Counted from the stretch's first letter, positions 45,434 through 58,984 are shown. The stretch is DNA of 64,000 nucleotides from Capitulum mitella (GCA_030062745.1 CP099839.1:30537904-30601903), one strand, 5' to 3'. The notes: generated by a model from the letters alone, not told the origin. Program-made: numbers and translations.

Positions 45434-46703
45434 GACACTCGGCGACCTTGCCTCTACGTCCGGTGGCAATGTACCACTGTCGGTTCGAACTGGCGCCAGC
45501 CAGCCGACCGGGTAACCATCAGATAGCCATCAGGTAATCATAGGGTAACCATCAGGTAACCAATGAAGGGAGAGGTGACTGACTGGACGTTATCGGCCGC
45601 CGTTGACGTGACAGTTTGGCAGTGCTTCACGCGCTGCAGCGCTATTGTGCTGGTCCTGCGCTCGAAAATGAGAATGACAAATTTAGCGCTGACAGAATGA
45701 TTATTACAAACGATCGCTACTGAAACGGAACGTAATACGCACTCACAGGGACTCCTGTCCAGCTTGAAAGTGCACTTGTGCTAAATGAGAATATGGTTCA
45801 CGTGGAAGTGGAATTTAAGTACGTCGTTATAACAAAGAACAACCTACAAGAAGGAAAGCAAGGTACTCTCCATAGCCCATATGACGCGATCCTACTGCAT
45901 ATATACTTAAATACTAATCTGAGGGGACACTGCCTTTTCGAATAGAATGACATCGAAACGAATGGTATTAGACACATCCGACAAAGGAATTTCCAGAAGC
46001 ATTAGCCAGGCTAGTGAAATAAATTTCGTTATAGGGACGACCGCTTTAGCATACTCTGCCGGAACTGATCGAGGTTTAACAAGACTACTGAAGGCATTTA
46101 CCTGCACACATTCTGGACTCATCCCGAGCTGAATCACATCGCAATTACCACCAACAGCGGGGTATTTTGGCTGCGATAATTTGGCTCCAATAGCCTGCTG
46201 CGTGACAGCCCGCCGATGACATTCTGACTCATGACCTCGATCCCGCGACGCTGGCACGCATTAGCCTGCCGTTACGCGTCCTCTGGTCCCGTCACGTGAC
46301 GCTGCCACGTCACGAGGCCGCTTGGCCCAGGCCGCCGGCCACAAATGTGTAAAACAGCATACCCCTGTTCTAGTGATGCCATCACCGCGTCTCCTCAGAT
46401 CTCACTCAAGTAAAAATAAGCGCACGAGCGTGGGTCATCGACGGCACCGCCCGAGGCCATTCTGCGTCGAGCGCTGAAGTCGGCGCGGCTCACCGCCGGA
46501 GCGCGAAACTCAGCGCCGTGCGTTTCGCTCGAGCAGCGGCGACTGTGGCGCGTGACTGGGCCGACGACCGGTGCATGCCAGTACGTCATGCAGCATTGCA
46601 TGACCGGTGTGCAGTGAGTCACCGCTGCAGCAGGCGCACTGCGCCGGCCCGGACCCTGTCGCCCTCCCCGCGCGCTATCAAGCTCGAGCACAGAGCTCTG
46701 GAT

Positions 46704-46740
46704 CTATTTATAGCCGCCGATACTACGCAGTGCACTCACC
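46704..46740 (+). promoter_or_regulatory. Possible plus-strand core promoter with MEF2/TATA-like box
   Basis: CTATTTATAG (46704-46713) is a full match to YTAWWWWTAR and contains TATTTATA. GCAGTGCACTCACC follows at 46728-46740, putting possible initiator A residues 24 to 33 bases after the TATA start. It stands in GC-rich DNA with CAGAGCTCTG just upstream. There is no linked gene that I can name. Confidence 0.25.
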
Positions 46741-46995
46741 AGCTACCACTCACGAGTTTCTAACACAGGGAATCGGAAAACGGCTTAAAGAAGTGGGTAG
46801 AAACGGCGAGCACTTGTAGAAAACTGCCACGTTTTGTAGCTGCTTGAGATGCATATCAAGCAATCTGGAGGTGAAATGTAAGAAAACACGCCACCAGAGG
46901 TGATATTAACGCAATGAAATGTAATAGTGGAGGAAGGTCGATGTCAAATCAATACCCGCGTAAAGTCTAATCGCACCGCGCCTCCCTGACATAAC

Positions 46996-47267
46996 CAGGC
47001 ATGTAGCCAGGATTCCTCCGGCGGGGGGGGGGGGAAATGTCAAATTTTTTCATACACCACTGACATATGATGAAACTTATACAAAAAAGCAGGGATTTTG
47101 CGTAACTGACCTCATTTTTAACTCATAATAATACATATAATGTTTGTTTTTGCAACAGATATATGATCACTATTCCGTATTCGTGCGAAATCGCTATATA
47201 TTTAGTGTAGATCGCTTGGCTCAGGGGGAGCCGTGGCCCCCATGGTCCCCCCTTGGCTACGTCCCTG
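46996..47267. mobile_element. hAT-type MITE (272 bp)
   Basis: The left end CAGGCATGTAGCCAGGATT and the reverse complement of the right end, CAGGGACGTAGCCAAGG, are inverted repeats. The flanks GACATAAC (46988-46995) and GACATACT (47268-47275) agree at 6 of 8 positions, an aged target duplication. Inner G-run and C-run tracts lie near the ends. Confidence 0.75.
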
Positions 47268-47289
47268 GACATACTGCAGTGTGTAGAAC

Positions 47290-47537
47290 CAGTAGCGTTG
47301 CAAGGATTTCCGTGAACGGGGGGGTCAAGGTAAAAATAAGAAAGTTTGATGCACTCTTAGCGTTTGACTGGAAACACGAGGAAATTGAACCTACAAATAG
47401 CACAACTGAAAGTACGGAACTTTTCACTTTTTGCATTATTGTAAACAAATCACCTGTGACAAACGCCAATTTCTAGCCTTTCGTCATAGGGGGTAGGGTC
47501 AACTGACCTTCCTGACCCACCTCTGGCTACGCTAATG
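47290..47537. mobile_element. hAT-type MITE (248 bp), adjacent to the previous one
   Basis: The left end CAGTAGCGTTGCAAGG pairs with the reverse complement of the right end, CATTAGCGTAGCCAGAGG. Flanks TGTAGAAC (47282-47289) and TATATAAC (47538-47545) agree at 6 of 8. It starts only 22 bp after the preceding MITE ends. Confidence 0.65.
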
Positions 47538-47545
47538 TATATAAC

Positions 47546-48386
47546 CACTAATTTGAGGAGGAATAGCCAGAATAATGCTACGTATTGGATAATCCAGTAG
47601 TCGCAGAGTATTTGCGCCAACGTTAATTCGGTCTGTAATTGTTTTTTTCAGATTTAGCTTCACCCGTGGTGCTCCATACAGCCGACGGTAATGTATAATG
47701 GGTAAAGATACGCGCTTGTGCATACATCAACATCACTGCGTTTCGGTCATTGCCGTTCAGGTGAATCTAATTTGTCTCTTTTATCCTATTCGTACCGATG
47801 TTCTTTTTACCCATTCGCCCATTCTTTAAAATCGCACAGACATGGCGCAAACCTACGGAAGCCTGCGAACCTGCCAGCATACATAGCCTAAGTCTATGTT
47901 TCATTCAGATTTGCGTAATTATCTTTCAGCCGTGCCAAAGAAAACATGCTGAATACTGTTTAATATTCCAGCCAGTCGTTGTCGTTTGACCAGCACTTTC
48001 CAAAAACGTACTCGACCAAATGGAATGAATTATCCGAGAACATCCCGCCTGACTCAGGCAGGTTTCCATCCCCTCACCCCCCGTGACTCACGAGCCAATC
48101 AGTGACGTCACGTCAGGGACACGCGAGTGTCGAGAACGGTTCAAGCGTGCCACCGGTCGTGCGCGTTCAAGCGTTTCGCAGCAGAATGTGGGTCAAAATG
48201 ATGATCATATCCCCAACAGCCTAATTCGATGAAATTCCACTGACAGGGCCTATAATCAGACTTGATGAAAAATGCATTTCATATGCATTTTGCCTACGCC
48301 AAAAGCTTCTCAGAGTGCGACAATACCAAGGGGTAAATGAAGAAAGTCTTGCATGACCGAAATACCATAGCCCGTGCACAATCTGC
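47546..48386. other. Intergenic, no gene seen
   Basis: Mixed-composition DNA with short frames only. A small GC-rich patch lies near 48055-48185. Confidence 0.45.
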
Positions 48387-48394
48387 ACTGGATG

Positions 48395-48569
48395 CAGGGG
48401 CCCAGCTAGGTTTTCCTTAAAGGGGGAGGGGGAGGCAGAACTCAGTGACAACTGAAATCATAAAAAAAGCGCCTGCTGGGGAGACGACCTGCAATGGGTT
48501 TCACTAAAAAGAGCGGGTGTAAGGGATGGGGGACGACCCCCCGGGTCCCCTCCTCTGGCTGTACCGGTG
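48395..48569. mobile_element. hAT-type MITE, family M1, copy 2, perfect target duplication
   Basis: The left end CAGGGGCCCAGCTAG and reverse-complement right end CACCGGTACAGCCAG are inverted repeats. ACTGGATG is duplicated exactly at 48387-48394 and 48570-48577. The body shares AACTGAAATCATA and GCCTGCTGGGGAGACGACC with the other M1 copies. Confidence 0.9.
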
Positions 48570-48577
48570 ACTGGATG

Positions 48578-50190
48578 CACTGTTAAATGCAATGCGCCTG
48601 GAAAATACAAAAGGCAAAGAAACGAGGACGAGGTTTGAAATGGACAACAGACTTAACTATATGAAAATACTTTGTAAGACAATAGGGACAACTAAGTAAT
48701 GAAACGAATCTGGATTTGCAAGCGGTAAGACGTCAAAAAAACGCCATCCTTGCTACCGACATTGCCATCTACTTTCATCGTGGCGGATCCAGAAAGCAAG
48801 CCAAACTGTAAATTTGATCGCAGAAAATTGAAACATATGGTCATTAGTCGTTGGCGTTCGTGACATTCGTTCGTGAGCAAGCAGAGACCACGTCAGCCTG
48901 AATGAAGTGAAACGATAAAAGTGGCTCGGCGTGAACCCGAGAAATACACGAACTCCACACGAGGGGAGGGGTGGGGGAGACGGGCGGTTCCGTCAGCAGC
49001 TGACTAAGCTCAGCTGTCTCGCTGGCAAATGCTGACAGCTGACTCATTGCGCCACATGTGCATCCGTGTGCAACATTGCATGTGCAGCGAACCCATCATC
49101 TTCTCCCTCCAAACGTGGCGAAGGACCGGCAGACAATGTCTAACCTTGCGTCAAGTTCACAGCCACGTGTCGACATCCAATGGAAATTGGCAAACAAATA
49201 TTTGCCTTTTTGCCAAATGCGGGAAAAAACTCTGGTGCCCAATTCATGATTGTTTCATAAAGCCCGTGCCTGCCCATTGCCATGATAACACTTCAAACTT
49301 TTTACGCCATCGTATGGGACAACTCGGATGTAATCTGACGTGTATGTTGCTTATAAAATACGTTTGTTTATAAAATCTATGTTTTTAATGACACGAGCAG
49401 TAACAGTGCAACAACACTGCGTTACAATTGGAAAGACAAAACGAAAATTGTCTACTCAACGGCAATTATGTCCTTCATGTCATTGTTTAGAAGAAAACAT
49501 GCCAGCTTGATCTTCTGTTTTTGCCGAAGCAGTGTACGCAAGAATAATCATTTCAAAGACGGTCTGCCAGATAAAACATCGTGAAGGCCTGCAGAACGAT
49601 CTTCCGTGACCGGCTACAGTAAACAAAAATCGGCAATGAGTAAATGATTGAACCCTCAGAAAGCTGGTTTTGACGTGCCACAATAACCCAGATGGAGCAT
49701 AAGAGGAACACATGGCGTGTACTGGCTGGGGGCAAGGGATGACGCTTCCAGCTTTTGCGAAATAATCATCCATGGTTGGTGATGCCGGAGGCATGGGGGT
49801 CCGCATCCCTCCCAAATATTCCCAGATTTTAGCACTACACCTATGGCAATGAGTGGGAAGAAACGGCCTGAAATCCTGTGTCTCCCCCTATGATTTTCGG
49901 ACATCTTCAGACAGCTAATCATCCCGTTCACGGGCCTTGGATGGAAAAACACACCGCAGGACAGTTTCTTTTCCTCCCCCTGCAACGCCCCAAGGGAGGC
50001 GTTTGCCAGCACACGCCACTTTTCGACCCGTTTAGTCAGGGGGCTCACTCGTGCGTCATCGCGTTTCGGTTGGCACCGGGGGCGCTTTGCTACTCACCTG
50101 CTCTGAAGGCGGTTCCGGTGTGGCCGCGACAGATAGCCCGAGGCGCCGCCCGTGCGCTGCAGCTGTCTGCTCCCTCTTCCGACGCGTCAC
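48578..50190. other. Intergenic, no gene seen
   Basis: Frames up to 130 codons occur but lack domains. The last few hundred bases become GC-rich and lead into the candidate first exon that ends at 50252. Confidence 0.4.
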
Positions 50191-50258
50191 AGTCCTCACG
50201 CCACCCGGCTAAGTGAACGGAAAGGAGTCCACTGAAACCAACAACAACAATGGTGAGT
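50191..50258 (+). promoter_or_regulatory. Candidate first exon end: start codon directly followed by a splice donor
   Basis: The string ACCAACAACAACAATG|GTGAGTCACG places an ATG (50250-50252) in an A-rich, arthropod-style start context immediately before a full GTGAGT donor. Several conserved metazoan genes, such as calmodulin, have an intron exactly after the start codon. GC-rich promoter-like DNA lies upstream. I find no matching downstream exon in the remaining 13.7 kb, so the gene is not identified and the call could be chance. Confidence 0.35.
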
Positions 50259-52744
50259 CACGGATGCGATAACGCTATCGCAGCACATCGCAAAACAGTC
50301 CGCCGTGCATTTATCGACCCATGTGGCGCGCTGCGGACTGAATCAAATTACGTAACGTTCCGCGTTTTGACCGTGACCAGAATTCGAAACGAAAGTGGAC
50401 GTTTCACGACGGTGCGTGCAGGAAGCGGCAACGCTCAGCCGACGCCGGCCTTCGCTCGGCGCTTACTCGGACCGATACTAGGCCGGGACAGTCGACCAAT
50501 CATCCTTGGAAGGTCCCGCCAACCAAGGGCGCGCAGCCACTCGACCAGGCAGCAGCGGGCGAGGACCTCACCCGCCCTGGTGACGGTCCTCCGCCGGCGG
50601 TGGCACGAGCGTCGCCTCCCATGCTGCGCCACTCTAGCTGCTCAAAGACCGTGTACCGTGCGCTCCACGCGGCAGACAAGCTGAGACGTCACGGCCTGGA
50701 CGGTCAAGTGACGTACGCCACTAGCGTCGCCCGGACCGGACCTCCCACGTGACCCTGTCCTTCCGGCTCAACCGTGACAACGCCACCCGAGCACCCTAAT
50801 GAGGGCGGCGTGAACTGTCGTGATGGCGGTAAGAGCGAGCTCCCACAGCGAACCGGGTCACGGCTGCGTCTGGTGGCCGCGCCGCCGGCCGTCCTCTGGC
50901 CGCGCACGCGACCGCCGCACGCCACACGGCAGCCGATCGTGCCGATCACGTGCCTCACGCACGGCCGAGCGCTCATGGGCGGTTACAGATGTCCCAGAAC
51001 TCACAGCTCTGCTCTTACAAATTCTGCCGTCCTCGCGCGCAGGCTGGTGATGGTCGCGGATCCCGCCGCGTCGGCAGTGAGAGAGACGGAGATGTCATCA
51101 GTAGATGACTTGTCATCAGAGCCCGTCCTGATGACGCGACGTTACGTCAACGGAGAGCGATGATAGAGCCGGCACGGCGGCGCAGTCTGCGGCCTAGAGC
51201 CGTTGCTGATCCCCGGCCCAAGTCGGCCGCACCGGCAGAACTTCCAGCGCGGCAGGCGGACCGCGGGGACGAGCTAACTGGCTTTCCGGGACAAGGGGGG
51301 GGGGAGGGAATTCTGATGCAACCTCAGGCCAGATGTGCAGCTTCGTCATCAGCTGGTGAGACGTAATGGACGCTGTGGTATTACCCATGACTCCTCTGTC
51401 CCAGAGCGGGCCGGGTAGAACAACAAGCTGGTGACGGCTAGCGATGGCGGCCACGATGGAGTCATCCTCAATTCAAACGGAACAACACGCATTGACGAGT
51501 TTCCGAAGCACGCTTGGGTACGGTTCTGGCGTGGTGAAACGTGCGTGACGCCGCATATGTACAACATTTTGGGGGCCGACCAACAGCTGGATTGACTGCG
51601 CCATAACCAGAAGTTTCAGACACAAACTGTGTGTGTAGCTAACATCTAAAAATATGAGAAACACGTTTTCGTTTGCTCTGTTTTCTCGCCTCAACAAGCA
51701 TTGCAATGTTTTCATATAGCGCAATCAAAATGCCAACATCTCCACTAGATGACAGGCTAACAAGACATCGTCAACAAACGCAGCACGAAAAAATCCTTCT
51801 AGCTAGGTTTATCCAAGAGTGTGGCTTAGCTGCACGGTGCAAAATTGGAAACAATCTTTTGTTCGCACAGCCGATCTCACGCGTTCCCTTTCGTATTAAA
51901 ATCAGAAGCACTGAGTCCGCAGCTGTCTTCTTTAGTAATCATTATGATTGTCATACAAATCATTAAGTAACAGGGATTGCTAAAAGTGAATTAAAACACT
52001 CATTTCTATTCAACGTTTGCGCAACGAAAAGCACGTACATTAAATCATTTGACAGAACTGTTCAGTTCAAAAGAAACATGTGCAATAAAAAAGACGATTA
52101 CTGAGTGGACGATGAAAGAGGTTCAGTATGAAGAAGTATTCACCATTAAAAATGTCTTAATGGACCAAAAGACTCGGCATCAACAACATTAAGCTCAGGA
52201 TCCGCGCAAAAAAATTGATCTCTGGCAGTGCAATTCCAATTCTAGTTGTAAAAGCAACGGCTTACGTCCGAGGGCATCACTAAGACGTGTCTGGTCAATG
52301 CCAAACGAAACAAGGAGTGTCATACACAACAAAACCTGAACGAATAACCTATCATCATATCAACCCATTGCAGAGGCTCCTTCGCCGACCACGAGCCTGG
52401 CGACACCGCACCAACCACGACGAAGCTCAGCACCACCTCAGTCGACCACCATCTGCTCCGGACGCAACTGCAGCACACACTGCGGCCAGCACGGCTCCTA
52501 TCACAGCACGGGCCGAACGGGAGCATCACCTGCGGACACCATGTCACAACAGCATCTGAGGCGGCGGCGCCGGCGCCAGCGCCAGTCCACCTGTCCTTCA
52601 TGCTGGCTGGGCAGCCCTTCATGGTGGCCGGCCGCGGCGCGCTGCGGTCGCCGCCGCCGCCTGACCACGGCGCCGTTCCCAGACGCGTCGTGACCCGGCC
52701 CGGCTGCCTAATGGCGGCGGCGGCGCCGCGTGTCACGGCCCGCG

Positions 52745-52745
<1 letters not shown>

Positions 52746-52775
<30 letters not shown>

Positions 52776-52782
52776 GCCGCCG
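52746..52782. repeat. (CCG)n microsatellite
   Basis: Twelve CCG-type triplets with one CTG near the start. Confidence 0.95.
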
Positions 52783-54008
52783 ACTCGCCGCTCCGACGCC
52801 GGACGGCGTGCCGCGCGCGCGGCCGACGAGCAAAGTTCAGTCGCCTCCCCCGCCTTCGGCGGCTGCGAGGCGGCACACCTGGGACGCGAGCCGCTAATGT
52901 AATCACGCCGCCGCGCCGGATGCAACAATAAACGGAGCGCGAGATTGGCCAGAGCTCGGCTCTGAATTAGCCGGCGTCGGGTGCCGGCTGCCACTGCGAG
53001 GCGGCTCGCTGAGTCAGCGCTGATTCGGCTCGCCCGCCGTGCCGCGGATCTGCCTGCAGAGGCTGGCCGAGCATCGCCCAGTTAGTCACCGCCGGCCCGT
53101 CCGCGGCCTTTTAAACAGCCAACACCAGGCTTCGCTCTGGAAAGGGAACCCAGTTACCAGGAACAGCCGAGTTCTGGTGTCCGACCGGCAGTCCGTAAAC
53201 GATCAGTTTCTGTATGGCGGTATCTGTTCACAGTGACACGGTATTTCAGGGATCGTTAGACTACAACGTAAAGCATAAAACGTAGAAATGTGGGACAAAA
53301 ATAGCTGGGCACGCAATATATTAGAAAAGAGGATTAATTTTCGGAATTCAGAACAAGTGTGGAGGCCACGGCTCTGATAACTTGAGCTCACCCTTCCCTC
53401 GTCCCACTTCGGCTGTCGATGACATTAAACAGAGTTAATGACATGGCATCCAGGTCACGCCATCAGACGTCAAGACGCCTCAGACATTAGATACCATCTG
53501 CCACGCATCAGACGCCTGATGTCAGCCGTGGCTCGTCTCAAACCGGCCATGCTCTGTGTCACTGTGCTCACCACGCTCCAACCTCGTAAAGCTACGTCTG
53601 AACTCAGTTCACCCATCACGTGCCCCTGGGAACATGAATTCGTCACTGGGAATTAAACGACTCCCTCCAGTGGCTTTGTAATTCGAAACATCATCCGTAA
53701 ACATCGTCATCTGCCCGACGGGCGTGGCAAGACGGCCAACGAATTTCGGATAAATCTTCCCACCAGGCGACCCCCAGTGGCGGACGGCGAGTCCATCCTC
53801 CAACCCCATCTTCACACCAGCCGACCCCCGGCGACGGCCGAGCGCGTCGCCGAGCGTCGACCCCTCATCCGTTTCCGGTCGACTGCTCGCCGCCGGCCGG
53901 GCCGCTACCCGCGCCGCGCGGCCGCCGCCCAGCCATTCGGCATACATGACAAGACAGGAGCACTCGGGCCGAAATGCCGTCCGTTTCCGGCCGGCCGGGC
54001 CATTAGAG

Positions 54009-54032
54009 CGCGGCGGCGGCGGCGGCGGCGGA
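54009..54032. repeat. (GGC)n microsatellite, short
   Basis: About eight GGC triplets. Confidence 0.9.
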
Positions 54033-57000
54033 CGCGGCCTCCGCCGCTCTGCGCGCCGTCCCGTCGCCGGCCGCTCGGCCGCTGCATAACGCCGCTACCA
54101 GAGCGCGGCTGACGGAAATGTCAGGTAAATCGGCGCGGCGGTCACGGCGCACCTCCGCCGGCCGGCGCGGCCAATCGCGCCCGACCGCGCCACCGACGAG
54201 ACGGACGAGTGGCCGCCAGCCGGAAAAGAGACTCGGGCAGAACCCGTCGCGTCGCGGGCCCTGCGTAACGTCATCCCCCCTCCGGCCATGTGATGGCAAC
54301 ACCTGGCTGGCCGCCCCACGCGGCCCGACGCGGACACCGGCTCACGTTGTTTGTCGTGCCCCCTCTTCCCTTCCCGAGCGATCACTGGTGGAACGACGCG
54401 ACCGGGAACCTGCCATCGATCGGGCCATTTAAAGCGGCCGCGGGGCCGGATACGGTGGGGAGAGGGACAAACGTGGTGGTCAGGCACCAGGCGACCCGAA
54501 ACCAAACACGGCCGAGCGTCACAGATCAGCGCACGTACTTCGGACATTCGGCTCCGGCCGGTCAATAGTGATACTAATCTGGCAGGCCTCTGAGTAAGAC
54601 AGCCAGAGTGATGGTTATGACCGCAGGGGACGCGATGCAAATGGACACGAACAGGAAAAGACAGGGCAGTGAAACAAAACAGAAGCGCAGAATGGGGCCG
54701 CATGCGTTTACACAGAACAATGTCATAAATCAACAGGACGGTGCAAGGTGCTTTCAGCGGACACAAATGTAGAAAATCCATCGCGTTCACTCCAGCGGTG
54801 TGCATCACGAACGACCGAGATATATCAATAAGCGAAAATATGCTGTTTCGGACGAGACTGCAATGAATTATGCGTACGAAATCGGGCGCCACATCCCTCC
54901 CGGAAGTCGGCGTTCCCATTCCGCAGCCGGCTAGTGACCGCTTCGCGCAAGGGTCGTGACGCCGGACATCGGCCGCGTTGATTTGCGTTCTGACGGCGTA
55001 CGACCAGACCGGTCGACCAGTTAAGCCCTAGATGGAGCCGCGCCGGCCGCTGGCGTGGGGGGGAGTGAGTCACCGGCCGGCTAGCGATTCGGCGACGCCG
55101 CGAGGAGGGGGAAGGGGGGGGGGTCGGTGGCCTATCGACTGGTAGCGGCCTCGTGGTGCCCAGCTGCCGCCAGTTGTCAGAGACAGAGGCTGGATGGACG
55201 TCAGAGGTCACCTTCCAGACGGAACGAGCAGGATGAGCACCGCTGCTTTTTCTGCCGTTGCTTTTATCCTCTGAGCGAACACTAACGAGACTGCACCGCT
55301 GCCATCGTTACGTTCATGCTGTGTCGTGACTTTCCCCTTCCGATTGTTCGTGAGAGTCTGACAGGAAGACGGCAGGCGGTTCACAGTGAAACTGTGCGGC
55401 TGGCTGGCGGCAGTGCTCGCCGCCGAACGTTTGCATCCCGCCAGGCACCCCGCCCGTCCTCTCGGATACCTTGCAGTCAGTGGGCCGGCGGCGAGGGTCC
55501 CCGGGGGCGCCTCTGCGGCCTGGGGAGGCTGTTGCGTCATGGCGTGACGGCCGCATTAGTGGCGGATACTGCAGAGGGCGTGGCGTGTCGTGAGGCCGGC
55601 AATGTTTGCGTGGCCCACCACGTTATCTCCAAACATGTCAACACCGAGCCGGTGCGCGCGGCCTCGTTCGCGGCGAGCCGAGCTCGGCAGGGGCGCCGCA
55701 GGCGGTGTCCACAAACCCCTGCCCCTAGCCCTGTGCGCCACGTGAAGAGACATCCACGGCCAAACGGGTCGCGCGACGACTGCCAGGATGAACAGTGACC
55801 AGGTACCGGTTGTCGCTCTGGTCATGCGGCGAAGCGTCCGATGGGTTCAGAGACACGGTCCGGACCGGCTCTGGCCCGGAAACCCTACCCGCAGGCTTCC
55901 GACCCGGCACGGCGCGCGACTGCAGCATCACGACGACCGCCGCCGACCCGGCCAGACCAGACGCCATCACCTTCGCTTCCGGTCACGTGATCCGCGGTCA
56001 CGCCCTACCCCCCCCCCCCCGCAGTCTGCAGAGACTGAGCTCCTCAGCAATACGACCCCCGGCCGGTGGACGGCGCCTGCGCTTCGGAATGCGAGCCGGC
56101 TGGCCGCGGCCGACGCGGGGCGGCAGCCGATAACAGACCGGGCTGCAGCCTGCATGCCGACCGGCGCCTGGAGACGGGCGACGGGCGCCGGCGGGCGACG
56201 GCCCCGCGGCGGTGGCGCTCCGGCGCCGCGGCTTGCATGCAGCCGGCCGCGTGCAGCCCCGCCCGGACCGCGCCGCTCTCACCGCGGCCGGCGGCCGCCG
56301 AGACCGCGCCGCTCAGGCGGGCGTGTCGGCGGCTTGACGGCCGCCGCCACCGCCGCCGCCAGCGTTCTGGCCGACGGCGCGACAGACGCGGCCGCGCGAC
56401 CGCCCGGAATGCGGCGCCGCGGCCGACGGCTTACCCGACGCCATGCGCGGCTACGCGGCGGGTGGGGCGGCCGTCGACGGCGCGTGCGGACCGCTCGGCG
56501 CACGGCAGCGGCCGCGCGCGCCGCTCCCGCAGCCGGCCTTGCCGCCGCCGTCCAGCGAGAACGTGGGGCGCCGATGAGTCAGCCGGCGTCTGCGGCGGCG
56601 GCCGCCGGCGGCGCCACCGTCGCCGTCTGGCCGGCTGCCCGCCACCGCCTGACTCACGTGGACCGACGCTGAAGCCGGCTGCCCGACCGGAAGGCGCCGG
56701 CCGACAGCTGCGGCCTGCATCATGGCCGACGTGTGGCCGACCGGGTGGCATCAGTTCGCCCCGCGGCCGCAGCCCATCGGACCGCTGGCCGGGACCGGAG
56801 GAGGCGGGGGGGGGGACTCCCTGCTCCACCTCCCGCCAAGCCGCCTCACTCAACAGACCGCCACCGTCTGTTTAGCCGTAGCTAACAATGTTCAAATCAT
56901 GCGTTTTTATGGCAACGTATCTAGGCGAAAGAACGTAATCAAACATGACATGGCGATGTAAATATTAAAGGGCGCCACCGATCCAGTTTACGCAAACGTG

Positions 57001-58934
57001 AACCAGGCACTTTTCGAGTGAGACTGTCATTACGAAAGGTCGTCCTGGAAGCCTAACAAAAGTGAACTGTGTAAATGCAGCGAAAATCGCGCTTGCCTAA
57101 CAGACCACCTTGAGGATTCCCTACTATGTTGAACTGGAACAAGTTATCCTAGTTGGTTCGCCACCCTTCCCGAAGGACCAAAAATAAAAATCATTTGTTG
57201 ACGAAGACTGAGGGCCCCAGGCACCAAATGGCAAATTCAGCAACACCCAACACCGACCCTTAAACAAAATTAAGCCGATTTGCGGCCGTGATTTCACGCC
57301 CCCGGGACAACCCGTCTGGAAAGACTTCTGAAGCCGGTAAAGCCGGAGGACGAAAGTGTATTACGCCATTGGTGGACGTGCAGAACGGCACGGCGCCTGT
57401 GAACACCCTCAGCGCCGGGGGAAGGTGTTGTTGCGCAGCCGCAGCGTCCGAAGCACCGCCGACGCGGACGGACCACAGCCCTTCCCGTGGTCTGTTGTCT
57501 GTTGTCTGATCGCGGCTCCTGAAGGACTGAGCGCACGTGGCGACCGGTGCGCGACCGGTGGAAACTTCGGGCGAAATCACAGAATCTGCCGCGGGCCTGG
57601 AACTGCTGATGGGCGCTCCGGCTGGGCCAGTGTTGTTATTTTCGCAAAATATAAACCAATTTCAGACGAAATTCCGAGGAAGAAGTCATGTTAATGTACA
57701 AGACTGTCTAAGAGTCAAGTCTGCCCAAGAAAATTCCGATAAATTTTTCAATGGTGCAGCAGTAGCAGACATTGTTATACATGGACATATATGGACTCTG
57801 TGGGAATGGGAATGTCTGTTCTTCAATTTCTTAGTCTAGTCTGTTGTTTTGTTCTGGCCAATGGTGGCATAATATCTTGTGTTCTGTTTGGATTTGATAA
57901 TGACATTAAAGTCGTAGCAAATGTGGTGCATTTCAGTTTTCACTCAGAAGTCCATGATGACTGATTTAACCAGCAACAATCTTGTTTCACTTGTACTTTC
58001 ACTTCAAATGTATGCAATGTGGATATGAGTATTTAAAGATGTGGATTTGAACTGGGTATGCGAAATGCACATACAAATGCAAACGCAAAGTTTAGCCAAC
58101 TATGGTGGTAAATTATTATAAAAATGATAGTTTTCAACCATGCTTGGAATCGAGTTCATAACTGGAATATTAAGCATCATTTGGTTTTCTTAAATTTCCT
58201 GGCAGTTGGCTTCCAAGAACCTTCCAATAAGCTTCCAGTAGAAATAATAAAAAACTTCTTTCCGAGAAATAAATGCTTTTCCCAATCGAATTCCGATTCG
58301 TAAATCGGAAAATCTTGGAGATGTCGGAATTCGAGTTTCGATAATCTGTCTGAAGTCTGAAGAAACTTCTGCACGCGTCCAAGGGCAGCTCTCAGGCCAT
58401 GAACCATCCGAGAAACGGACCAGACCCCGCTCCAAAGGCGGACCAGACCCGGTGTGAGCCCGGTCCCGCCGGCCGGCGGCGCCAGACCGGCGCCAGCGGC
58501 CCTGTTTAACCTCGAGCCGTCGCCTTTCGCCGTCCGCCGGCGCCGACGGCCGGCTCCGGTTTCGGTAACGGGAGCGAGTCCGGCGCCTCGGCGAGCCGGC
58601 CTCCCGCCACGGCGCCGGCGGCAGACGTGCTCGGGCGTACTCTGGCGGGGCGTGCTCGGGCGTAGACGACGACGACGCGACGACGGCGGCGGCGGCGCTG
58701 GACTGCGGAAGTCTGCGACCAAGCCTGTCTTTCCGAGCCCGACAAGGCGGCGCAATGCGCGATACAGCGCTGGTGAAGCAGGATTAGGCGGCAGGTGGAA
58801 CAGGACGCAGACGACGGAGACACGCGCGAGGGTACCCGAGGTGTGGAGGGACAGAGGTGTAGTCCTCTGCTCTTTATTTGCGCCGGGAAATGGGCGAGGC
58901 GACCCAGCACAACAGATGGAGAGCATCGCGTATA

Positions 58935-58984
58935 TACATACATACATACATACATACATACATACAGACAGACAGACAGACAGG
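58935..58984. repeat. Compound microsatellite (TACA)n(GACA)n
   Basis: About eight TACA units (58935-58966) are followed directly by GACA units to 58984. Confidence 0.95.

Larger units (their letters stand above)
40404..46703. other. GC-rich intergenic region upstream of the PAM2/hendecad gene, no gene seen
   Basis: Long frames occur here on both strands (435 codons at 43559-44866 plus, 379 codons at 43582-44721 minus), but they overlap each other across GC-rich DNA and carry no domain, so I treat them as chance. GGC runs lie at 44321-44350 and 45391-45433. AGGTAACCATCAGG-like words repeat at 45511-45560. Confidence 0.45.

Noticed and set aside
55788-56875. Long overlapping frames (294 and 269 codons) as coding exons
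   Set aside because: They are Arg/Ala/Pro-rich translations of very GC-rich DNA in several frames at once, with no conserved pattern.
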